Of a DNA stretch of 64,000 nt, positions 9,019-20,118 are shown one piece after another. Below the pieces are notes generated by a model. The model ran no database searches. It worked only from the letters and a program-made list of their open reading frames with translations, and was not told the DNA's origin. The DNA lies in the NCBI GenBank assembly GCA_037447655.1, contig JBBHKE010000467.1, positions 98,495 to 162,494 on the forward strand, read 5' to 3'. Within the stretch, counting starts at the first letter, position 1. Every line of letters begins with the position of its first letter. The translations under genes and the position numbers were made by a program. Source of the DNA: Zygnema cylindricum. Taxonomy: Eukaryota > Streptophyta > Zygnematophyceae > Zygnematales > Zygnemataceae.

Positions 9019-10600
9019 CTAGTCTAACTTTAATTTTTTTTTCAACCCGCATTTTTCCTGACAATATTTTAATTTAGGAGAGGGCACAGGTTTGGTCATC
9101 ATGTCAGCCACCATTTCTTCATCAAGTCTAAACACAAGATTTAAAATTTTATTTTCAATTTTTTCTCTCACGAAGCTTAATCTTATGTCTATATGTTTTG
9201 TTTTGAAATGGTGTTTTGGATTGGCTGCAATTGCAATTGCAGCTTGATTATCACAAAAAACTTCACTCCCTCCTTCATATATCCCAGTTCTTGCAACAAT
9301 GATTTCACCCACATTAGTTCTTTTACAGTAGAACAAGACGCTATATACTCAACCTCCATAGTAGACTGAGCAACCACGTTTTGTTGCTTACTGCTCCAAC
9401 ACCAAGCACCTTCCCCCACATACAAAACATATCCAGAAATGCATCTTCTCATAGGTGCATCCCCATAACTAGCATCACTTCAAGTGATGATATTAGTGTC
9501 CTCCCCTCCCAAATGCAACCATAATTCTATGGTTCCAAACAGATATCTCATGACTCTCTTGGCTGCCTCCCAATTTCTCTTTCTAGGATCCCTAAGACTC
9601 CTATTAAGGACTCCTACTGCTGCCTCTATGTCCGACCTTGTACAGTTCCTAAAGTAGATTAAACTTCTTAGGACATGTCTGTAACAAATAGACTTCATAA
9701 ACTCTCTCTCCTTTGAACTCGTCTGATCATCTAATATTACCACTCCTCCTTCTTCACTCCCATCACTTATTTTTTTCAAGTCCATGGGAGTGGTACAACT
9801 GTTAGCCTTTTCCATCTGGAATTTCTCAAGCATATTACCTATTGCTTCTTTCTGAGTAAGTCTGATAATCTTCTTCCCCCTATCTCTCTCCATTTGAATC
9901 CCCAAAATATATCTGGCCTCCCCTAAATCCTTCATATCAAATATGCTTTTTAGATCTCTCTTTAACTTATTGATCTTTTCCAAAGATTTACTCAACACAA
10001 GCATATCATCCACATAAATTGCAATAAAAATGACACCATTCTCATCTTCAAGCATATAGATAGAATGGTCAGAGCTGATATAGATATATCCTAGACCATT
10101 AAGAAACTCATCTAGTTTCTTATTCCACTGTCGGGGAGCTTGTTTTAGTCCATATAAGGACTTTATGAGCCTGCAGACTTTGCTCTCTTCTCCTTTTTCC
10201 ACGAACCCCTCGGGTTATCTCATGATTTTTATTCCTCTAACTCACCATTAAGAAAAACATTCTTAATGTCCATCTGGTATATTTCCATGTCTTCCGCTCC
10301 TACCAGTCTGAGGAGAATCCTTACTCATGGGAACCGAACAACTGGAGCAAAGTTCTCCTCATGGTCAATCCCCTCCTTTTGGGTAAACCGCTTTGCTACC
10401 AATCGAGACTTATATCTCTCAATGGTATTAGCTGGGTTCAGTTTTAGTTGAGTTACCCATTTACACCCAATAGGTTTTTTTTCTGGAGGAATCCGCTAGC
10501 TCCCAAGTATTTGCTTCCATGATGGAGGCCATCTCATCATTTATGGTTGTAAACCATCTTTCTTTCTCTGGACTATTCAGTGCTTCTGAGAAAGACTGAG
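9019..10600 (-). pseudogene. Ret-5 reverse transcriptase and RNase H
   Basis: Minus strand. RT begins near 10,600 with text matching WVFKLKLNPDNTIERYK of Ret-2, then a stop or shift near 10,210, then a clean 240-codon frame (10,202-9,480) with LIKSLYGLKQAPRQWNKK, the catalytic palm motif IAIYVDDMLVLSKS and KDLGEARYILGIQMERD. RNase H follows (SSKQQNVVAQSTMEVEYIA, then CDNQAAIAIAANPKHHFKTK, then MMTKPVPSPK) and ends at 9,019 with a frameshift near 9,336-9,452. This is the best-preserved polymerase in the window. Confidence 0.92.
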
Positions 10601-10607
10601 GCTCATC

Positions 10608-11926
10608 TTAGTGAGATAACTTAGTTACCTTATGAGCGGCCTCTTTTTCCTGTATCCTTTTGCTTCTCCTTCTCCCTCCCTCAAAATCCGAAGCTGAAAT
10701 GGATGGAAGTCTTGGATTTCTCCTCACTGTCTCATCGGCTTCCTTGTCCACGGAAGCCGGTTCTGGTCCCACTTCTTCTATCTCCTCAAGGTCCATAAAA
10801 GTATGTGAGGTTTCCGGTGAGTCTTCTGTATCTCGAATCTCCCTTGAATCTATAATCACGGTTTCACTCATGTCCCTTTCGGGAACAACCGAGTTCTCCT
10901 CACTTTCAGACTCGAATCTAATTTTTATCTTCTTTGTATATTTGAAGGGATCAAATGACTTTCCTTCATCCATGACAACTAGGTGTTTGACTAGAATGAT
11001 ATCCTTCTTTGCTAAGTCATAGACTCTATACCCTTTAACATCCTCATCATATCCCACAAAGTATCCAGGTTTTCCCTTAGCATCTAGTTTCCAGTTTTCC
11101 TATCCGTGTCAAGATAGTAAACTTGGCTACCAAACACTTTAAGGTGTGAGATATTTGGTTTCCTTCCAACCCACCTCTCATAAGGTGTCACTCCTTTTAC
11201 AACTGAGGTAAGGACTCTATTCTTAATGTAGTTCGCACAGTTCATTGCCTCTGCCCAAAATCTCTTTCCTATTTTCTTGTCGGCCAACATACTACATACC
11301 CAATCTCCTAGTGTTCGATTCAACCTCTCAGCAACCCCATTTTTTTATGGGTTATATCGTACATTTTTCTGGTGAAGCACTCCCTCATCTCTCAGATATT
11401 CCTCAAACTGGTTAGAGGTATATTCCCCCCCATTATCACTTCTTATTTTCTTAATTCGGGTTTCATGTAACTTCTCACTCTAGGCTTTATATTCTTTAAA
11501 GTACGTTGACGTTTCAGATTTTGTTTTTTAAAAAATACACTCTAGAGTATCTAGAACTATCATCAGTTATTGTCAAGATAAACCTCTTTCCTCGTACCGA
11601 AGGTACTTTTGCAGGTCCCCAAATATCTGTGTGGACCAAATCTAGTACTTTCTCACCTCTATATGTGGCGGCTTTAGGAAAAGGAAGTCTGTGAGACTTA
11701 CCTTTAGCACAGCCACTACAATCATCCATCATTTCATTATCCCCAAACTGAATGCCTTCTACTACCCCAAGCTTTTTCATTTCTTTCAACCTATCAAAAT
11801 GCAAATGCCCCAATCATTTATGCCAAATCATCAACTTTGGAACACCAACATAATAAACATTCTTCTTTTCATTACTCAGTTTAAGCCTAAACATTCTTTG
11901 GCTACCCTTATCTGCCGTGAAGTAAA
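10608..11926 (-). pseudogene. Ret-5 integrase (distal part, left of Ret-7)
   Basis: Minus-strand pieces: 11,926-11,514 (HLHFDRLKEMKKLGVVEG, the zinc-binding finger, then HTDIWGPAKVPS with the first catalytic Asp), a shifted stretch around the second Asp (about 11,440), 11,323-11,084 (NRTLGDWVCSMLADKKIGKR onward) and 11,057-10,608 (MGYDEDVKGYRVYDLAKKD, an acidic linker, then GGRRRSKRIQEKE). Order and motifs are those of copia integrase. It is interrupted by frameshifts and a Gly-to-stop-type break near 11,341. Confidence 0.88.
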
Positions 11927-11931
11927 CTTTA

Positions 11932-13186
11932 TGTTGTCCTTGGCCTATTTTAGCGATGGATTACTCACGGAAAACACCCACAGACTGCCCTAAAATAGTT
12001 GTGTTTCAGACAACACAGATTACTCCACAATATACAAAAGCACCTGAAACTGCACTAGTATGCATTATGTACTCGACACTATAACCTCCCAAAGTAACAG
12101 CCTGATCCACAAATGAATCCAGAAGATATGAGCTCTTGAGTTTCCCAAAAACAGTTGACAGCTTATCAAACTAACCAATTAAATCTCTCAGTGAATTCTA
12201 CAGAAAAAGTAGAACAGAATAAAACTACACAACCATATATTTTCTATATTGTAGAACATACACACAAAGTTTCATATCAAGATATCAATCTGAGTGATCA
12301 CACTGACAGGTCAAAGATGCAGAAAAATAGTATACCATTACTTTGATATACTCAGCTGATAACCAAAATAAAACTAAGTCTTATGGTTTATACTCTCATA
12401 GTAATCTACTGAGTAATCCACACTAATCAACTAACTACACGTTAGCTAAGGACTATACTCGAATAACGACAGTGTACGTCAACGGTACGTTTACTGTACC
12501 GGAAGTACGTCCAAACCCTAATTATAACTTCTATCCTATTTCAATATTGTTACACTAAAAACTAATTCACTACGTACAAGTTTATGTTGCTTCAGATATT
12601 TACAAATAGGTAGCGTACATACGCTGTGCCACTTGCTTAGTCAGCAATTGGCGAATTCGTCCAAATGACTGTACCTGCAAAACTGAAATCTCCTGATAGC
12701 AAGTCGATCGCGCAAAGCGACGCGACTTGTTTAGTCAACTATGGTCCCATCAGATTTTCTCCGCCGTCGATGTACGCGGGATCAAATGATTGTTTTAGCG
12801 TCTGTGCAGGAGTCTTCCGATATATACGGATCGCCATAAGATGTTATATATATCTTCGCGATGGACGACACGCGTCCAGCAACATTGTCCCAATGTGGAC
12901 CCACTTTGAATCGCGTCCGTTGACTCGATTCATATGCGTCGTTCATTCTTGTATCGTACAATTTGCCGCGTGTCATTGTTTCGGATTCCGTACTTGATCA
13001 ATCTCGTACGGATACATTCGATCCGCGCCGCGTGTCCTTAGGAAGTACATTACACTCTTTTGTACCTTAGTAAATGTCACACTATTAAAGGTAAGTATTA
13101 CAAAGACTTATACCAAAAATATTCTAAGTCCTAAAAACTCCCCTCACAGCCTCATCTACTGAGGACTAAAGCTATCAAACTTAACA
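11932..13186 (-). repeat. Ret-7-family LTR, distal copy
   Basis: On the minus strand it starts TGTTAAGTTTGATAGC at 13,186 and ends at the target duplication at 11,932. It aligns with 16,640-17,707 along its length (for example GTTAGCTAAG and CGAATAACGACAGTGTACG). It is not preceded by a polypurine tract, unlike the partial copy ending at 14,464. It contains GTAC-rich text at about 12,470-12,510. I see no tRNA-like module in this family. Confidence 0.75.
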
Positions 13187-13309
13187 TTTTAGTGTAAAGA
13201 TCTTGATGGTATATCCATTTTTGGCAAAATGTGCCCTAATTAGAATTATGAATAGATTAGAGTAAAATGTTTTTTCCAAAGTTGTGAAAAATCCAAATTA
13301 GCAGTGTTG

Positions 13310-13770
13310 TGAATCGGCAAGAATATATCGTGATAACGCCGACACCGATAGTTATCGGTTATCGAACAGTTAGGCTCTCTGAGACCAACAAATTCCTTAT
13401 TGACGATAAATGGAAAAAATATAGTATGTTATATAATAATACTTTATAATATACTCTATTATATTTTTCACTGTATACAACGTGGCATGTCACCTTTAAC
13501 AATCTGTTTCGTACTTTGTGTAACGGGATAATGACGGCTCAGTACGACGGAAGTAATTGTACAACGGTATGGTTTGAACCGTACAGTAATCGCCGATAGT
13601 TATTGGTACTGGTGTTATCGCGATAAAATACCGATATTATCGGTTTTTTATTGGCGATAATACCAGTGTCGATATATTGTGCCAATATATCGGTTATCGG
13701 CAAGCCACGAAAAGGAACATATCGATTTTCGGCAAAACCTTGCTTATACAAAACACTACAAATTAGAGTT
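13310..13770. repeat. Fold-back repeat rich in CGATA/TATCG
   Basis: Many copies of CGATA and its complement TATCG occur here, with an imperfect inverted repeat: about 13,329-13,370 pairs with about 13,577-13,625 (ATCGTGATAACGCCGACACC against ATCGCGATAACACCAGTACC). It lies between two Ret-7-family LTRs. It resembles a small fold-back or MITE-like insertion and has no coding content. The stretch 13,771-13,999 to its right shares text with the dispersed repeats at 24,950 and 48,230. Confidence 0.5.
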
Positions 13771-13999
13771 AATAACGCTAAGTAATTTTTTACACTAATA
13801 ATTTAATAACGCTACTAGCGATTCAAGGTGTAGTAGCTGTTGTAATTTATAAATCTTTATTTCAGTCAATAGGGGTAAAAATAACTTAGGATATTTTTTC
13901 TAGTAGTCTACTATAAGACTTACCTTAATTAGTGTTACAGTAGCGAGAGGTACAGTAGAGTGTATCGTACTGTATCGTACTTTTGCAGGGACACGTGAC

Positions 14000-14464
14000 G
14001 CGACTTGCTTAGTCAACTGTGGTCCCATCAGATTTTCTCCGCCGTCGATGTACGCGGGATCGAATGATTGTATTAGCGTCCGTGCAGGAGTCTTTTGATA
14101 TATACGGATCGCCGTAAGATGTTATATATATCTTCTCGATGGACGACACGCGTCCAGCAACATTGTCCCAATGTGGACCCACTTTAAATCGCGTCCGTTG
14201 ACTCGATTCGTATGCGTCGTTTATTCTTTTATCGTACAATTTGTCGCGTGTCATTTTTTCAAATTCCGTACTGGATCAATCTCGTACGTTTACATTCGAT
14301 CCGCGCCGCGTGTCCCAAGGAAGTACATTACAGTCTTTTGTATGTGAGTAACTGTCACACAATTAAAGGTAAGTATTACAAAGACTTATACCAAAAATAT
14401 TCTAAGTCCTAAAAACTCACCTCACAGCCTCATCTACTGAGGACTAAAGCTTTCAAACTCAACA
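14000..14464 (-). repeat. Ret-7 3' LTR, truncated
   Basis: The minus strand starts TGTTGAGTTTGAAAGC at 14,464, immediately after a polypurine tract (CTTTAGGGGAG, 14,465-14,475). Its first part is almost identical to the 17,707 copy: both yield the same 66-codon shadow frame. Homology stops at about 14,000. Confidence 0.75.
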
Positions 14465-14480
14465 CTCCCCTAAAGATTTA

Positions 14481-15168
14481 GACTCAGTACCTCACTATGT
14501 ATGCAGATTTTTCTACTCTAATGGAGGTATATATATTCGCAACGACCAGGTACAAATATTGTTTGGTGTGATAGGTTTGTCGCTCTTTGGTTTCGTGTGT
14601 ATTTTTCGGTAGTACATTAGTACTACGTAGTTTTGTGTTGATTTGTTTGTTTGGTTTTATTTCGTGCGCACTATAAGTTTGTTTTAGTTTATTGTTTGAA
14701 GTAGTGACGTGACACTTGATGTATACTATTTACTGGAGAGTAGTGCGAAGAAAATTATATACACTGTATAGGGGAAAAACGTTCATAAAATATATTGGCT
14801 TTTATGAACTGTCCTCTCGTGTGTAAATTTTTTTATTTTTTTTTTATGCTTCCGCTGAAATCATAAGATCCTTTCATGGATTACTCATGGAAAACGCCCA
14901 CAGATTACCCCAAAACAGCTGTGTCTTCTTCTTCTTCTTTAAAATCTATATCTTCTTCTTAATCTCTTACTACATTCTCGTCTCCTCATAGAGTTTAAAT
15001 TTCTGCCATGGTTTGTCTTCCCATTACCCCTATAACGTGTGGATTTCCTCACTAATTTTTGGTCTTTTTCCGTAGATCTGCCACTCCCCTTAAGTGTATG
15101 TATTTTAAAAAATTTCATTATGATCCCTTTTCCATTTAGTTGCTCTTTCCTCTTGCTAATATTTTTTA
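14481..15168 (-). other. Ret-7 interior, 3' part, no clear gene
   Basis: This stretch holds only short, low-complexity frames. A fragment of the LTR 3' end (about 14,868-14,930, reading GATTACTCATGGAAAACGCC on the plus strand) is embedded here, away from any LTR. No polymerase motifs are visible on either strand. Confidence 0.5.
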
Positions 15169-15609
15169 TTATTTCCATATTCCTCCGATTTTATGATTTT
15201 TTCCGCTCTCATAAACTTCCTTTCTTAGCCTCATTTTCCTAACAATTTCTACCAGAACTTCGCTGAGTTCATTAATTTTTAAATCCATAGTATTTTCCAC
15301 TTCTGATGTTAATTCCCCATCTTGTGTCAATTCACCATTTTCTCTCTCATCATCTTCCTCTTTTACTCTACTTTTCTCCTCCTCTTGTGTTTGCCATTCT
15401 CTAAGTTTTGCTTTGAGTTCAGTATTCTCTATATCTAAAGAATATTCTTCGGCCAATTTTAAGTTTACTTCACTTCCTTTTACTCCCCTTTCATCAAGAG
15501 GCTCATCTCTTTTTAAGTCATTTTCACACACTAATTTATCACAAGAAATACTCACAAACACCAAGTCTTTTTCACTCTCTTCTTTCTCCACACTATCTTT
15601 GATAACCAC
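15169..15609 (-). pseudogene. Charged, coiled-coil-like frame in Ret-7
   Basis: A 146-codon minus-strand frame rich in Glu, Lys and Asp (for example LKAKLREWQTQEEEKSRVKE) that could form a helix or coiled coil. It has no family motif I recognise. It follows the zinc-knuckle frame in the same direction, so it may be the C-terminal part of a Gag-like protein separated by a stop or frameshift. Its function is unknown. Confidence 0.45.
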
Positions 15610-15777
15610 ACTATTATTAGTTCATTCCACTTCCACTTTCGGGGGCCCTTCACTCCCTTCAACTCCTCCTATTTCGGTAACCCCTTCTTTTCGTAAGTTT
15701 GAGTCACTTACTAATCTGCCATCGAAAGCATTGACAGTAGACAAATCCTTTTCTGTTACCTCTTCCTCCATGCCATT

Positions 15778-16570
15778 TTATGTGGCAACAAACTTTCCCT
15801 TTCCTTCCTCTTTCACCATTTTCCGAAAAACATAGACAGTCGGTAAGTAAACAACTTCGTCAATAGAAGGTGTAAGTCTTCTGTCATCGGTCAAGTCTTG
15901 TTCACCCATAAACGCACTTGTTTCCCTCCTTGTTGAGGGACGAACTTGGTTGTTTTCCCATCCATCTCTGAATTTTCTTGTAACACATGCACTTTTATAT
16001 GATGGACATACCTTTAAGGTATGTCCTAAATCATTACAATAAAAACAATTTTTAGGTCCATTTCCGGACATACTGTTACCTCTAATTTTCTGAAACTTTG
16101 ACTTAGAAACCTCCATATTCCTTTCAAAGACCTTTTTACTATCTTCGTCATCTAACACTATGCGGATTCCCATGCTTAAGTTCCAATCCTTTTTATCAAC
16201 ATGAAGTGAGTCTATTTGATGCATTTCTATAGTCACTAGGTAAGCCTCTCATTAATCAGACAACCTGTTGTGCATTTGTAAAGCTTCCTCCTGCCAAAGC
16301 AATTTCTGCAAATAATCTTTCTATACCAGTACAATACTCCACCATGCTTCCGCCTACATACTTATATCCAAAAAGTTTAGTGGCGCTACTAAACCAATGA
16401 TACAAAGAAGTTTTGAATACCTACATTGAACATTTCCATTCGCTGTTTTTCATCGGTGCAGTTTCTCGTCAGGAGTTCTTGATAACCTTAGACACTCCGG
16501 TTCTTCGTCTCTGTCCACCGATGTTTTGGCCAAAGTCCCATCCATTACATCCATTAGCCCATAACCTCAG
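15778..16570 (-). pseudogene. Ret-7 Gag-like protein with zinc knuckle
   Basis: Minus strand, about 16,570-16,236: copia Gag-type text such as EYCTGIERLFAEIALAGGSF and LMRGLPSDYRNAS, interrupted by a stop, then a frameshift into the 152-codon frame 16,236-15,778. That frame carries a C-X2-C-X4-H-X4-C knuckle, CFYCNDLGHTLKVC. The layout is that of retrotransposon Gag with nucleocapsid. No protease follows. It would package element RNA if intact, relying on another element for polymerase. Confidence 0.7.
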
Positions 16571-16639
16571 CTACCAACTGCACTCCAGTTGCAATGAAGA
16601 TCCACCGAAGAGGCATGGGCATCTTACAACCTAGGTTCC

Positions 16640-17707
16640 TGGCTATTTCAGCCATCACTCACGGAAAACACCCAGACTACCCCAAAAGCGTGTTTGGACA
16701 ACACAAATTACTCCACAATATAAGAAGCACCTGAAATTTGTCTGGGGGTACTGCATCAAAATACGCTTGATCCCAAAACAGTTGGCCAGTTATCGAGGTG
16801 AACGTTCTCTGGATTCTTCTACGGCGAGAATAGACGGGCAACCCATAGTTTCTATATCGCCAAAAAAAAAAAAAAAAAAAAATCACGGTTTATCGGATGA
16901 TCACACTGACAGGTCAAAATGCAGAAAAACGATGCGATAACTCAGCTGATAACCAAAATAAAACTAAGTCCTATGGTTTATACTCTCATAGTAATCTACT
17001 GAGTAATATACACTAATCAACTAACTACACGTTAGCTAAGTACTGTACTCGAATAACGACAGTGTACGTCAACGGTACGTTTACTGTACCGGAAGTACAT
17101 CCAAACCCTAATTATAACTTCTATCCTATTTCAATATTGTTACACTAAAAACTAATTCACTACGTAAGTTTTTGCTCGGATATTTACAGAATCGCTTACG
17201 CCACCGCTAGTTGCCATTCGTAAAATGATTACCGAAACTGAAATTTCGATAGAAGTCGATGCGAAAGCCACGCGACAGCTTTCGGTGTAGATTTTCTCCG
17301 CCGGCCGTGTCGCGGGATCGAATGATTGTATTGCGCGTCAGGATCTTTTGTATATAGGATGGCAGATATTATATCTTCTCGATGGACGACATGCGTCCAG
17401 CAACATTGTCCCAATGTGGACCCACTTTAAATCGCGTCCGTTGACTCGATTCGTATGCGTCGTTTATTCTTTTATCGTACAATTTGTCGCGTGTCATTTT
17501 TTCAAATTCCGTACTGGATCAATCTCGTACGTTTACATTCGATCCGCGCCGCGTGTCCCAAGGAAGTACATTACAGTCTTTTGTATGTGAGTAACTGTCA
17601 CACAATTAAAGGTAAGTATTACAAAGACTTATACCAAAAATATTCTAAGTCCTAAAAACTCACCTCACAGCCTCATCTACTGAGGACTAAAGCTTTCAAA
17701 CTCAACA
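16640..17707 (-). repeat. Ret-7 5' LTR with many small deletions
   Basis: On the minus strand it starts at 17,707 and runs to about 16,640, matching the distal LTR copy. Between about 17,165 and 17,380 it lacks many short runs relative to both other copies, while 17,381-17,707 is almost identical to 14,003-14,464 apart from a few bases. A poly-A/T run at 16,861-16,880 is also specific to this copy. Confidence 0.75.
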
Positions 17708-17712
17708 CTTCA

Positions 17713-18065
17713 TCCCTATACTTAGCTGTAAAGACTCCCTTTCTAGTGAAGGTAAGAAACTCTTTGTCATCTAACAAAGACGTAGAGACAAGATTTTTAC
17801 TCAGCTGAGGAATGTAGAGTACATCTGAGAATGTTAGTATAGAAGTCTTACCCTCCACTAAGAATTTTAGATCTACAGATCCCACTAGATATATAGTAAC
17901 CACTCTCCCATCCGCATACTCTATCTTTACAGTAGGGATCTTTCTTAGCTTAGTGAATAGTTCCTTATCACGACACATATGCATGGATGCACCTGAGTGG
18001 ATGATCCATCGTTCCTGTGGAGCTTCCCGAATTTCTCCTAGGGCACACTTTTGTCTCGGAGGGAA
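17713..18065 (-). pseudogene. Ret-5 protease and pre-integrase region (right of Ret-7)
   Basis: Minus-strand frame MHMCRDKELFTKLRKIPTVK, then DGRVV...VGSVDLKFLVEGK, then NLVSTSLLDDKEF, ending DEV where Ret-7 is inserted. Just upstream, the active-site segment corresponding to DSGAS reads with a substitution (HSGAS), so the catalytic Asp is changed to His. The reading frame resumes at 11,926. Confidence 0.85.
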
Positions 18066-19140
18066 CTAATACTCCTCCAGACTCTCGTTAAGGAGAAGCT
18101 CCCCATCCTCCTCTGAAAACTCATCCTCAATTTCTCGTGTCACTTTTGTGACCAAAAGTGCCTTTTTCTTCCCTCCGCAAGAACCCCCTCCACGATTCTC
18201 TTGGAGCCTTAGCTCCGACACCTTAACACAACTTATGATAAAGTGTTCGATTTTTTTCAAAAATGACAAAGGCCCTTTGGGGGCCTTGGTCCTCCATACT
18301 GATCTCTTTCCCTTTTGTACAGTTTCTTCGGATCTTTCCCCCATCGGTCCCCTCGTGCTACTAAAGCTTGAACACTCTTCCCTCCACTCCTAATCTCCAT
18401 GGTATTTTCTTGCACAAGTATCATCCGGACCATTGTATTCCACTTCCATGAACTATCAATCATTTCGTGTACTCGATATATTATGTTCTCGTACTTGTCT
18501 GGAAACTTCATGATAAGAGTGTTAACTTTCATTTTTAGTGTACCTGTCCATCCGACACTTTTCATCTCCATATACAAACAAGAAAGATCATTGCAATAAT
18601 GAAACATCTTTCCTCCTTTGTAAGTGTAACTCGCTAGCTTTTGCTCAGCCAACTGGATCTCCTGAATAGTTCCAACTCTATAGATCTCCACCAAACTCTC
18701 CCACAGCTCCTCGGCCTTGAAAATGTGAAGGTGAGGGGTGGCTAAATCTAGAGTGAGGTGTCTTAGAATGAAGTTCTTGGCAGCCATGTTTACGCATTCC
18801 CATATTTGAGTATCGTTCTCCACGGTCTTCACGGCAGCTGATCCTGGTGCCTTTGCAATAGGGGTGAGGGGTATCTCCTTCCTTTTCCCGTTTTCGGACA
18901 CACTGCTGTTTCCATCATCTACCTCCTCCGCGGAAGCAGTTGCTGCTGCAGAAAACCTTACTCCTCCAAATCGCAGCAGAATTCCCGAAGGTAGACGTTT
19001 CACTATCCACTCACGATACCCCAGTATCGTTTTTCGCACAAAACTCCCAACATCATGGCTTCCTAATAGATGAACCCAGATCCATTGAAGGTGGGCACCC
19101 TAGAGGGTGGGCCCATAACGTGCAATTTTGTGTCCTCCAT
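18066..19140 (-). pseudogene. Ret-5 Gag
   Basis: Minus strand. The start ATG at 19,138-19,140 is inside the LTR (MEDTKLHVMGPPSRVPTF), followed by an in-frame TAG (FIY, stop, EAMM). A shifted 260-codon frame (19,039-18,257) carries MAAKNFILRHLTLDLATPHL and LAEQKLASYTYKGGKM. A second shift near 18,260 splits the zinc knuckle (CHFCKK then a degraded H/C half), followed by an acidic tail. Three lesions make it non-functional. Confidence 0.88.
19106..19120 (-). other. Ret-5 primer-binding site
   Basis: The minus strand reads CGTTATGGGCCCACC directly after the LTR end TTGCA. Fourteen of fifteen bases match the complement of the initiator tRNA-Met anticodon half; the first base is the only mismatch. 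Confidence 0.78.
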
Positions 19141-20118
19141 TGGACCACAGAATACAGGAAGCCTCTAGATAGTATTTAACTAACCAACTTCAAGTCACAA
19201 GCACTACTGTCCAAAATGGCAAACTAACAGTTTGAATGCACCCTTGTGCAGCCTAGACTCCCTTGAGTCCGTAGCAAAAAGAATCACTGAAAACATCCAA
19301 CCAGCCGATAAGTTATGAGGCAGTAAAAATGCCAATTTGTACAAACTCTCAAAGGGAGAGGTGACTGCCTACCAAAATTTTCTAAGTCCTGATTCCCTCT
19401 AATAACTTCTATCTACTGAAGTACGCACCAATCAGATTACTGTACTGTACAAAAAAGTACTACTGCCGGTGTACCTTTTGTACGACATATGTACGACAAG
19501 GCTATTAAGTGGACGCGTGTCCGTTTTTCACTCGTCCGTACGTTCCTCGGAATTCCCATGACCGAATGTCATCTATCCACGTGGCTCTAGGTCATGCCAC
19601 GTCACAAAACGCCAAATTGACCATTCTGGAATCTCGGCGAAGACGTTTGCCGTTGGATAAGAACCGACATTTAATGTCGTTCGTCGAAACAAATGTCAGA
19701 TTCATTTGTTTCGTGCGGGATCCAGTCAACATTGAATTTAACCTATTCTATGATGTTACATTGACATTTCCTTTAATCGGATTACGGGACATAACATACT
19801 TTAAATATGAGTCACACCGTATATACTCTAGCAAACATCTACGACAAGCTGGTTAGAGCTGCCGGCTACGCCACGCTCTACTGGTCAGGGGTTTAAGTCT
19901 TGCTGGACTCAACCTTTTTGTAGAGAGTGACTTAAGGTCACTCCCTAACCCCGTCTATGGAGCTAAGACAGCCATGGCTCCATCACTCTCTCTCTCCTTG
20001 AGTGAATACAACAAGTATGGGGGTAAGAGAGAAGAGATGAAGACAAGCTGCTTGCATGTTCCTTTTTCCGCCAATATATTAAGACCTAGAAAATAACAAA
20101 ATACTATTTATTTCAACA
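19121..20118 (-). repeat. Ret-5 5' LTR
   Basis: Close copy of 8,012-9,005 in the same orientation, bounded by TGTTGAAA at 20,118 and TTGCA at 19,121, with the target duplication AAGAT immediately to the right. Confidence 0.9.
19840..19919 (+). other. tRNA-like module, antisense in Ret-5 5' LTR
   Basis: Same module as 8,731-8,810: GCTGGTTAGAGCT (A-box-like, 19,848-19,860), a B-box decayed to GGTTTAAGTCT (19,890-19,900) and TTTTT (19,915-19,919). The two LTR copies differ here more than in neighbouring sequence, mostly in the B-box, which argues against strong selection on this copy after insertion. Confidence 0.55.

Larger units (their letters stand above)
11932..17707 (-). mobile_element. 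Ret-7 non-autonomous LTR element with Gag-like frame (inner layer)
   Basis: It interrupts Ret-5 within the reading DEV|YFTADKG. The flanking plus-strand five-mers are CTTTA (11,927-11,931) and CTTCA (17,708-17,712), a target duplication with one change. The LTR at 17,707 starts TGTTGAGTTTGAAAGC and the far end is TG/CA bounded. The interior has a copia-type Gag with a zinc knuckle and a long charged frame, but no protease, integrase or RT text that I can find. This fits the class of terminal-repeat elements that keep only Gag. The 3' side is complex: a polypurine tract plus partial LTR (to 14,464), a fold-back repeat, then a further full LTR (13,186-11,932). Confidence 0.75.
8012..20118 (-). 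mobile_element. Ret-5 full-length copia element (middle layer)
   Basis: A complete minus-strand element: 5' LTR 19,121-20,118, primer site 19,106-19,120, Gag-Pol 19,140 down to 9,019, polypurine tract 9,006-9,018 and 3' LTR 8,012-9,005. The five-base target duplication AAGAT is present on both sides (8,007-8,011 and 20,119-20,123). The LTRs are about 1 kb and still closely alike. Ret-7 splits it inside the protease-to-integrase region. Coding frames carry several stops and frameshifts. Confidence 0.9.
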
